Origin: an uncultured Campylobacter sp.
Lineage (GTDB): Bacteria; Actinomycetota; Actinomycetes; Mycobacteriales; Mycobacteriaceae
Direction: 5' to 3'
Assembly (NCBI GenBank): GCA_943913625.1
Contig: CALTYW010000095.1
Span: 1-8,991, forward strand
Length of the DNA: 8,991 bases
The notes beneath the pieces are model-generated. The model did not search any database, was not told the DNA's origin, and worked only from the letters and a program-made list of their open reading frames with translations. This document shows positions 1 to 6,200 of this stretch, in pieces. Position numbers and translations under genes: made by a program. The stretch's first letter is position 1; each line of letters starts with the position of its first letter.

Positions 1-1534
1 ACGCGTCGGTCTGGTCGATCTGGCCGTTGACGTTCTCGGAACCCGGGCCGAAGCCGGCGATGCGCACCTGGGTGCCGGTGTGCTGCATGGAGAACTTCGG
101 GGTGTCGAACGGGTCGCCGTCCTTCTTCGCCTCGAAGGTGTCGTTGCCGTCCTTGTCCTTCCACGGCATGGTGCCGAAGGAGACGGACATTGCGTTGTCC
201 TGGCCCTCGCGGGAGTCCTTGGCCACCTTCAGGCGGGTAACCGGAGCGACGGACTGCTGGCCGTCCGGCACGATCTCAGCGGTGTGGGCGTGGTCAGCGG
301 TGACCACGACCAGCGTGTTGCCGTCCTTCTTGGCAAAGTCGAGCGCTTCCTTGATTACCTCGTCGATCTGCTCGGTCTCGCCGATCATGCCGCAGGCGTC
401 AGCAGCGTGGTCTGCCTTGTCAATGGAGGCAGACTCGACCTGCAGGAAGAAGCCCTTCTCGGCGTTCTTGTCGTCGAGGAGCTCGATTGCTTTGCGGGTC
501 ATCTCGGTAGCCGTCGGCTCGTTGCCGGTGTCCTGGGCCTTGCACTCCTGCGGGTCGAGGGTGCCGCCGTTCTTGGTAGGCACAGTCTGCTCGTAACGAC
601 GGGTCATGTTTCCGTCGTTGAACAGGCCGAGCACCGGCTGATCCTGGTTCGCCACCGTGATGGCGTCCAGGCCGGCCTTGTCGTCGACGACCTTGAAGCC
701 CTTGGCAATCGCGTTCTCACGAACGGTCTTGCCAGCCTCCCAATCCACGTTGTCCTTTTCCTTCAGGAACGGGTTGCGGTTCTCGCCGCCTTCGACGACA
801 GCGGTGTCGAAGTACTTGCGGCCACCGCCAAGCGTGACGTCGGCGCGCGTATCAATGATCTGCTCGGAGATGGAGCCGAGACCACCGTTCTCGCGCGCTT
901 CAGCACCCTGCACAACCTTCTTCTCACCCGACGGTGCGTAGTAGCCGCGCTGGGAAATGTGCGAACCGAGGGCACCCGGGGTGGCGTCCTGGATCTCGGC
1001 GGTGGAGACGTTACCGGTGCGCATGCCGGCGTTCTTTGCCATCTCCAGCAGGTTTTCGTGCGGCTTGCCAGCGATGTCCACCGAAAGCGCGCCGTTGTAG
1101 GTCTTCACACCCGCGGCCCAGCCGGTTGCGGAAGCGGCGGAGTCCGTGACGTACTGACGCTTGCCGTCCTTGCCGATGGCGAAGGTGGTGTATGCACCGG
1201 CCGCAGTCAGGTTGTCCAGGCCCTCGAAGCGGCCGTTGGCGCCCTTCAGGTAGTTGCGGGCCGCGGTGATCTCCTGGTGGCCCATACCGTCACCGAGAAT
1301 GAAGATCACGTTGCGGGCCTTGGCATCGGTGTTGCCCTGGCCACCCTTGCCAAACTGGGTGCAGTCGCCCGGCTGCGGCGCGACGATGTTGCCCTCGGAG
1401 TCGATGGAGATGCAGGTGTCCTTGCCGTTGAAGGACTGGAACGGCGCGGTCTGTGCGCCAGCGGTCGGCAGCGCCGTCATGGTCAGCGAGGTAGCGCTGA
1501 CAGCGGCGATGACTGCCTTCATTGAGAAACGCAT
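1..1534 (-). CDS. phoA: Secreted alkaline phosphatase, E. coli PhoA type (3' end beyond window)
   Basis: Hydrolyses phosphate monoesters outside the membrane to release inorganic phosphate. 511 codons are visible. The reading ends in a DQTD motif that in E. coli PhoA lies about a dozen residues before the C-terminus, so only a short tail is missing. The start ATG (1534-1532) has an AAAGGA ribosome site 7 nt upstream and opens a Sec signal peptide (about residues 1-27, likely cleavage AGA|Q). Aligned by eye with E. coli PhoA, the whole active site is kept: D82 in GDGMG, D131-S132-A133 (nucleophile S132), D183, T185, R196, E367, D372, K373, H376, D414-H415 in TADHAH, and H485 in QHTG. C331 and C381 match the second E. 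coli disulfide. The first E. coli pair is absent, and an N-terminal pair C41/C58 is present instead. Corynebacterial genes of this kind are sometimes called phoB. Induction by phosphate starvation is family knowledge; the promoter is discussed separately. Family assignment is secure. Confidence 0.96.
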   Translation of the reverse strand, partial: MRFSMKAVIAAVSATSLTMTALPTAGAQTAPFQSFNGKDTCISIDSEGNIVAPQPGDCTQFGKGGQGNTDAKARNVIFILGDGMGHQEITAARNYLKGANGRFEGLDNLTAAGAYTTFAIGKDGKRQYVTDSAASATGWAAGVKTYNGALSVDIAGKPHENLLEMAKNAGMRTGNVSTAEIQDATPGALGSHISQRGYYAPSGEKKVVQGAEARENGGLGSISEQIIDTRADVTLGGGRKYFDTAVVEGGENRNPFLKEKDNVDWEAGKTVRENAIAKGFKVVDDKAGLDAITVANQDQPVLGLFNDGNMTRRYEQTVPTKNGGTLDPQECKAQDTGNEPTATEMTRKAIELLDDKNAEKGFFLQVESASIDKADHAADACGMIGETEQIDEVIKEALDFAKKDGNTLVVVTADHAHTAEIVPDGQQSVAPVTRLKVAKDSREGQDNAMSVSFGTMPWKDKDGNDTFEAKKDGDPFDTPKFSMQHTGTQVRIAGFGPGSENVNGQIDQTDA

Positions 1535-1541
1535 GAACGGA

Positions 1542-1547
1542 TCCTTT
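1542..1547 (-). promoter_or_regulatory. Ribosome binding site of the alkaline phosphatase gene
   Basis: On the minus strand AAAGGA precedes the ATG at 1534 by 7 nt. This supports the chosen start over the second in-frame ATG (codon 5) and shows that this gene uses a conventional leadered mRNA, unlike the CAP gene upstream. Confidence 0.75.
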
Positions 1548-1627
1548 GGAAAGAAGGGGTAGAGACGGTTTTTCAACCAACGGTGAAGCTACGCCCAGAT
1601 TCTTGCCAGGAAACTACGCTCAGGTGA

Positions 1628-1656
1628 ACTTTAGGTTATTAAGCACCAGGTGCGCA
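1628..1656 (-). promoter_or_regulatory. Candidate promoter of the alkaline phosphatase gene
   Basis: The only A+T-rich patch in the spacer lies here. On the minus strand it contains two TANNNT elements, TAACCT (1638-1633) and TAAAGT (1633-1628). TAAAGT matches the -10 consensus at four of six positions and would give a leader of roughly 85-90 nt. A 17-bp spacer would place the -35 region at 1656-1651, inside the palindrome; the hexamer there (TGCGCA) is poor, which would fit an activator-dependent promoter. Alternatives nearer the gene are TAGTTT (1616-1611) and TAGCTT (1591-1586). No start site can be fixed from sequence alone. Confidence 0.35.
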
Positions 1657-1661
1657 CCCGG
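1643..1661. promoter_or_regulatory. Overlapping palindromes, possible operator
   Basis: On the plus strand the sequence reads GCACC-A-GGTGC-GCACC. The first two arms form a perfect inverted repeat around one base (1643-1653), and GGTGCGCACC (1649-1658) is a perfect 10-bp palindrome that extends to 16 bp (1646-1661) with one mismatched pair. It lies about 110-125 bp upstream of the phosphatase start and overlaps the -35 region of the candidate promoter. A binding site for a dimeric regulator is plausible, but no known corynebacterial operator is recognised. Confidence 0.35.
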
Positions 1662-1684
1662 CCCCCGATCGAACCCGAGTGACA

Positions 1685-1756
1685 ATCGACACCACGCCCC
1701 ACCGAAACCGCCATTTCCCCAGGTCGTGCTGGACCGAACCCCGGGGAGGTGTCGAT
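1685..1756. repeat. Inverted repeat with 9-bp perfect arms
   Basis: ATCGACACC at 1685-1693 is matched exactly by GGTGTCGAT at 1748-1756. After a 3:1 internal bulge, CCCC (1697-1700) and GGGG (1743-1746) could extend the stem. The inner loop is about 42 nt, G+C-rich, and no T-run follows. It lies 26-97 bp behind the CAP stop codon and may be an mRNA 3'-end structure, but it is not a standard intrinsic terminator. Confidence 0.35.
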
Positions 1757-1781
1757 CGTTACTGCGAAAGTCCGATTGGAT

Positions 1782-3176
1782 CTACCGCAGCCCCAACTGC
1801 TTCGCCAGCTCCGGCGCAACCATCGGCAGCGCGGCCACCACGGCCCCGATCGCCGTCATTAGCCCCAGCACCACACCGATCGCGATGCCCGCCTTGCTCG
1901 AACCCTCATCCGCAGACGCCGGCTTCTCGACGCTCGTCGGCTCACCCTTCGTCGTACTCGAGGGCGTTTGCTTATCGACGGTCCCCTCCACCCCAGTCGT
2001 CGGTACCACCGAGGTAGTGGTCGCTTTCCCCGCAGTGGTGGTCGCGACCGGCGCAGTAGGCATCGCAGACGTGGTCGGCTCCGTCTTCGACGTGGTCGTT
2101 GCCGGGATGGAAGCCGCAGGCTTCGATGCGGTCGATTTCGCAGTGGATGGCGCGGGTTCAGAAGTCGACGAAGTCTCTCCCGTCAAAGTCAAGGTTGGAG
2201 TAGTCGTCTCATCCCAAGTGATAACCGTGGTCGGAGTGGCGGCCGAGGTAGGGATTGAAGGCGGCGAAGTCGGCGTAGGAGTCGCTTCGGTGGGGACAAT
2301 CGCCACCGGTTTAATCGTCTTTCCCGTCACAATTGGGTCCACACCCCGAGGAGCATTCTTCGCCTTATTCAACCCGGTGTTCTTCTCATCGGTGTACTCC
2401 ACCACCGTAAAGATGCCGTGCTCCTCGAGATCGACCTCGTAGGTGATCTCGTACCCAACCGTGTCAGTCGGCTCCTTCACGCCTCCAACGCCGAGCAGTG
2501 CGCGAGCGCCCTCAGGTACATAGAACGGTTTCCCACTTGCATTTGCGTCCTGGGTGACCTCATCGGACATAAGCTTCGCTGGGTTCCCGTCCTTGTCCTT
2601 CACCGGCGTGTCGTTGATGAAGAACATCGTCGTGCCCCACACTGTGTCCTCGTTCAGCACGAGTCCCAAGCCGATCCCCTGCACGTCGGCGCGAAGCATG
2701 TTCGCATTGTGGTCGGGAGAGTTACGCCAGATCTCGAATAAGGTCTCTGCCGCGTCCTTCCAGTCAACCTGGTCAGCCCCGGAGAATCCTTGGAATGCGA
2801 TGTTCTCCCCGGAGTGACCCCACTCCTGCATGTCGGAGTGCTGGAATGCGCCGTCGAAAGTGATCGTGCCCTCCGAGTCGAACTCCGGCCGCCCCTTCGT
2901 CGGGTCATCCAAGTCCGCCACCATCTGCTCGGACCACTTCAGCGCCTGGGCGTCGTAAAGTTCGTGCGTCACAAGCGGGTGCAGGCCGTTGGCCTCGCGG
3001 TACTCGTTGATCAGCTCTTCGATGGCCTGCGCCGCGAGTCGCGCGCGCTTCTCAGTCGTATCCCGCGTGACAGTCGCCGCACCTTGCGCGGTGGCCATCG
3101 GAACTTCAGCGACGTGGACGGCGGTCAGGGGCAGCGCCGCAGCAAGCGCGAGCGCGGTAAGACGAGTGCGATTCAT
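1782..3176 (-). CDS. CAP-domain (SCP/PR1) exported protein with stalk and C-terminal membrane anchor
   Basis: 464 residues from the ATG at 3176. The function of bacterial CAP proteins is mostly unknown, so no reaction is claimed. Order of parts: signal peptide (about 1-31, Arg-rich start, hydrophobic core, Ala-rich end near ATAQ); CAP domain (about 43-190) with the signature segments QHSD (H113), GEN (E124) and the DHNANML helix (H156), followed by the core strand GTTMFF; a beta-rich segment (about 205-290) not assigned to a family; a Thr/Ser/Pro stalk (about 295-424); one membrane helix (about 429-452) and a short tail. There is no cysteine and no LPXTG motif. An upstream in-frame GTG (3194) would add six residues, but it would overlap the TATCAT promoter element and lacks a ribosome site, so the ATG is preferred. 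The gene sits behind a strong terminator, which argues for its own promoter. CAP family assignment is firm; topology is predicted. Confidence 0.9.
   Translation of the reverse strand: MNRTRLTALALAAALPLTAVHVAEVPMATAQGAATVTRDTTEKRARLAAQAIEELINEYREANGLHPLVTHELYDAQALKWSEQMVADLDDPTKGRPEFDSEGTITFDGAFQHSDMQEWGHSGENIAFQGFSGADQVDWKDAAETLFEIWRNSPDHNANMLRADVQGIGLGLVLNEDTVWGTTMFFINDTPVKDKDGNPAKLMSDEVTQDANASGKPFYVPEGARALLGVGGVKEPTDTVGYEITYEVDLEEHGIFTVVEYTDEKNTGLNKAKNAPRGVDPIVTGKTIKPVAIVPTEATPTPTSPPSIPTSAATPTTVITWDETTTPTLTLTGETSSTSEPAPSTAKSTASKPAASIPATTTSKTEPTTSAMPTAPVATTTAGKATTTSVVPTTGVEGTVDKQTPSSTTKGEPTSVEKPASADEGSSKAGIAIGVVLGLMTAIGAVVAALPMVAPELAKQLGLR
1905..2294 (-). other. Thr/Ser/Pro stalk of the CAP protein
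   Basis: About 130 residues, dominated by Thr, Ser, Pro and Ala with scattered Lys and Glu, join the folded part to the membrane helix. Such stalks are commonly O-mannosylated in Actinobacteria by the Pmt system (family knowledge) and would hold the CAP domain away from the membrane through the peptidoglycan-arabinogalactan layer (inference). No strict tandem period is visible; motifs such as PTTS and TTTS recur irregularly. Confidence 0.8.
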
Positions 3177-3215
3177 GGATCGAATGATATCCACAACTCA
3201 GAGCTTTTTGCTTAA
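3177..3215 (-). promoter_or_regulatory. Promoter of the CAP gene, apparently leaderless
   Basis: On the minus strand TATCAT occupies 3189-3184 and the A of the ATG is at 3176, 7 nt after the hexamer, so the predicted transcription start falls at or next to the start codon. No purine-rich ribosome site precedes the ATG. No good -35 hexamer is evident; TTAAGC (3215-3210) would need a 20-bp spacer. Leaderless mRNAs with this geometry are common in corynebacteria and mycobacteria. Confidence 0.55.
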
Positions 3216-3251
3216 CGACGAAAGGCCCCAGCGACCGAAGTCACCAGGGCC
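3216..3251 (-). terminator. Intrinsic terminator after the giant surface protein gene
   Basis: Twenty bases behind the stop codon the transcript can form a 12-bp stem (arms 3251-3240 and 3235-3224) of nine Watson-Crick pairs and three G-U pairs. The loop is UUCG closed by a C-G pair, the unusually stable tetraloop. The stem is followed by TTTCGTCG, a short T-rich tail. The placement separates the surface protein transcript from the CAP gene. Confidence 0.8.
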
Positions 3252-3271
3252 CTCGTTCGTCGAGCGGGCGG

Positions 3272-6200
3272 CTACTTCTTCGAGCTCAGGATCGTCAGCC
3301 CCTCGTCGAAGCCCTCTTCAGTACACGCCTGGGCGATCAGCACACCGAACATGGAGATCGCCGCGATGGCGCCGAGCGCAATACCGATCGGCTCCAGCTG
3401 CTTGGCAACCGGTGCGAACTGGCGGTTAATCGCGTCGACCTGCGCGTTGATCTGGCGCATCCACTCGGGCTGCTCCACACCGCGACCGATGCCGAAGTCC
3501 GGCGTGTTGCGGCGGATTGCCTCGTTGAACTGCGCGCTGGCCTGCTGGATCTGCGGGCCGAACGCCTCGTTCACGCCGTAGCCGATGGCGCCGAGGATAC
3601 CCAGCGGCAGCAACCACAGGAACGGGCTGTTCGCGGAGAACGCGTTGGCCACACAGCGCTCGGCCTTCTCAGACGAGCCCTTATCGGCGTCCGGCACAGG
3701 TACTACGTCCTGGCCGGAAACGATGACCTCGGTGTAGACGGTGTAGGTGTTGCCGTTCTCGTCGGTCACCTCCACTGGCAGGTTCGCCTTGTCGCCCGGC
3801 TTCGCATCTGCCGGGGTGGTCACCTGGAGCTCACCGGTCTCCGGATCAACCGAGCCCTCCCAGCCCTTCGGCCAGTCGAGCTTGCGGTACTTGTTGCCCT
3901 TCACACCGTTCGTCGGCTGGATGTTCGCGGTCTGTCCAGGCTGCAGCGCCACCGGGCTGTACCGCGGCTTCTCAGCCTCAGGTTCCTTCGTGCCAACCTC
4001 GAGGATGTAGTCCACCGGCTCGCGCACGACCTGCTCATTACCGTTGACAACCTTCTTCAGGCCCGGCACACCCTGCTGAGCGATGCGCGACTGCTCCCGC
4101 GTCAGCTCCGGGTTCTCGCGAACCTGAACCTTGAACGGGATCTCCTCGGTCCACTCTGCATCCGCAGGCTTGCTGCCCACGCGGACGACGCGCTGCACCG
4201 GCTCCTTCACCGTCTCGACGGTGGCCTTGCCATTGACGACAGTCACCTTCACCTGGCCGTTCGCACCGGCGACATCCTCGATCTCCTGGCCCGGCTCGAG
4301 GGTCGGGTCGTAGACGATCTTGGTGGTGAACGGAAGATCCACGACCTCAGAGACCTCAGGTTCCGGATCCGGGGTGCCCGGCTTCTTGGTGCCGATGCGG
4401 ATGACCGCGTTCACCGGGGCCTTGGTCACCTCGGTGGTGGTGACCGGGTCGCCGGACGGTTTGCCGTCGACAAGCTTCTGCGTCGTGGTGACTACCTCTT
4501 CACCGAGCTCGCCCTGAGTGATGACCTGCTTGCCCTCTTCGAGGGTGTCGTCGTAGATGACGGACGTCTTGAACTCGATCGGGCGGGTCAGCTGGGTTGA
4601 GATCTCATCATCGTTGGCGCGCGGGCCGTACTCGACGATGCGCTCGACCGGCTCAACGCGCTGGTTCGTGTTTTCAACCGTGGCAGATTCGCCGTTGGCC
4701 TTGAACTCGACGTAGTAGGTCGCCTCGCCGTCCTGGCCCTCCTGGACAACCCTGGTCTCGCCCGGAGCGAGGTCCGGGTTCTTGCGGAAGGTGGTCTGGA
4801 ACGGAATCGGCTCGGTCCAGGTCACCTGCTCACCGGCGGTCGGCTGCTTGGTGCCGACCTTGACAATGCGCGGCTGCGGCTCGGTGGTGACCTTCTCGGT
4901 GACCACTGGCTCACCAACCGGCTGGCCGTTGACCATCTTGCGGGTGACGGTCACCGTTTTCTCGCCGTCGACGCCCGGGTTAGCCGGATCGTCCTGGACG
5001 GTGCCAGCAGGCAGGTTGGGGTCGTACTGAATCACGACCGGCGCCGGAATCGGCGACTTGAACTCGCTATCCACAGAGTCAGCGTTCTTGGTGCCGACCT
5101 TGATGATGTGATCCGTCGGCTCAGTGGTTTCCACCGTGCCGTCAGTCTTGTGGACGGTCTGGCCAGGCTTACCCTGCTGAGCGACGACGTACTTGCCGGC
5201 CTCGAGGTTCGGGTCCTCCTCAACCTTGACGTCGTACGCAACCTCCTCGGTCCACTCGACGCCTTCGGCAGGCTTGCTGCCAACACGGACGACGCGCTGC
5301 ACCGGCTCCTTGACGGTCTCGGCCGTGGCCTTGCCGTCGGTGAAGGTGACCTTCACCTCGCCGTCGACTCCCTTGACGTCCTCAACCTTCTGGCCAGGCT
5401 CAAGGGTCGGGTCGAAGATAATCTTGGTCGTGAACGGGAGCTTCACGGTCTCGGACGCGTTGACCGGCTCCGGCTCCTTGGTCACGGTCGTGGTAACCGG
5501 CGCCGGAGTGACCGTGGCGGTAGCCGTTTCAGTCGCAGTTTCCTTCACCGTGGTCGGCACCGTCGTCGGCACCTGCGTAGTGATGGTGGTCGGAACTGCC
5601 TTGGTCTCCGTGATCGTCGTCGGCGTACCAGAAATGGTCGTCGGGACCTTTTCAGTGGAGGTCAGCGTCGTGGTAATCGTCGTCGGAACCGACTTAGTCT
5701 CGGTTTCCTTCACGGTAGTCGGGACCTGCTGCGTCGTGGTTTTCTCAACCGTTGTCGGAACGGTAGTCGGCACAGTCGTCGCAATCTCCGTGGTCGCAGT
5801 TGCCGTCGCCGTCGTGGTAGTCGGCTTGGTACCCACGCGGATGATCGCCTTCTTGGCAGGCTTGGTCACCTCGGTGGAGATCGTCGGCTCACCCACCGGC
5901 TTGCCGTCCTTGATCTCCTGGGTAGAGGTGATCTTCTCCTCGCCGTTCTCACCCTGCTGGTCGACCTTCTGCTCACCAGCTGGCAGCGACTCGTCGAGGA
6001 CATACTCGGTCACAAACTCAATCGGACGCGTCGTCTCAGACGTCAGCGTCTGATCATCGATCGTGGGACCGTACTCGATGATCTGGTCCTTCGGCTCCTT
6101 GGTCTGCTCTTCCTTGGTGTCTACCTTGGAGTTAGATCCCACAGAAGAGAAGTCAGCGGTGAACTTCTTCTCACCGTACTCACCCTCCTGGATGGTCTTG

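Larger units (their letters stand above)
1535..1781. other. Intergenic region between the CAP gene and the alkaline phosphatase gene
   Basis: These 247 bases hold no convincing gene. From the CAP side to the phosphatase side they contain a long-range inverted repeat (1685-1756), a palindromic cluster (1643-1661), an A+T-rich promoter candidate (1628-1640) and the ribosome site. No hairpin followed by a T-run is seen behind the CAP stop codon, so termination there is either factor-dependent or weak. Small open frames crossing this stretch on either strand are extensions of antisense or off-frame reading through the CAP gene. Confidence 0.7.

Noticed and set aside
80..1525. Plus-strand open frame of 481 codons, and a second of 189 codons at 27-596
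   Set aside because: They lie wholly antisense to the alkaline phosphatase gene, whose full catalytic residue set is intact. The product is a low-complexity Val/Leu/Gly/Arg sequence with no motif, as expected opposite G+C-rich coding DNA.
1720..1746. Short G+C-rich hairpins (GGTC/GACC, CCCCGGGG) behind the CAP gene as an intrinsic terminator
   Set aside because: Stems are only about 4 bp or self-complementary, and no T-run follows on the transcribed strand.
1631..1819. Minus-strand 62-codon frame between the CAP and phosphatase genes
   Set aside because: It starts inside the CAP gene in another frame, has an Arg/Gly/Ser-rich composition and no ribosome site, and would run through the promoter region.
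1546..2442. Plus-strand open frame of 298 codons crossing the intergenic region
   Set aside because: Most of it is antisense to the CAP protein stalk, its Val-rich composition mirrors Thr codons, and no ribosome site or recognisable motif is present.
3177..3194. GTG at 3194 as the start of the CAP protein
   Set aside because: It lies upstream of the TATCAT element and has no ribosome site. The ATG at 3176 gives a normal signal peptide.
5441..5824. CRISPR-like or short tandem DNA repeat in the VPTT region
   Set aside because: Motif spacing is irregular, codons vary and the region is in frame within a coding sequence. It is a protein-level low-complexity linker.
5193..6053. Plus-strand open frame with hydrophobic Val-rich runs that look like membrane segments
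   Set aside because: The VVGT-like runs are the reverse reading of Thr and Pro codons in the VPTT linker. It is an artefact of low complexity.
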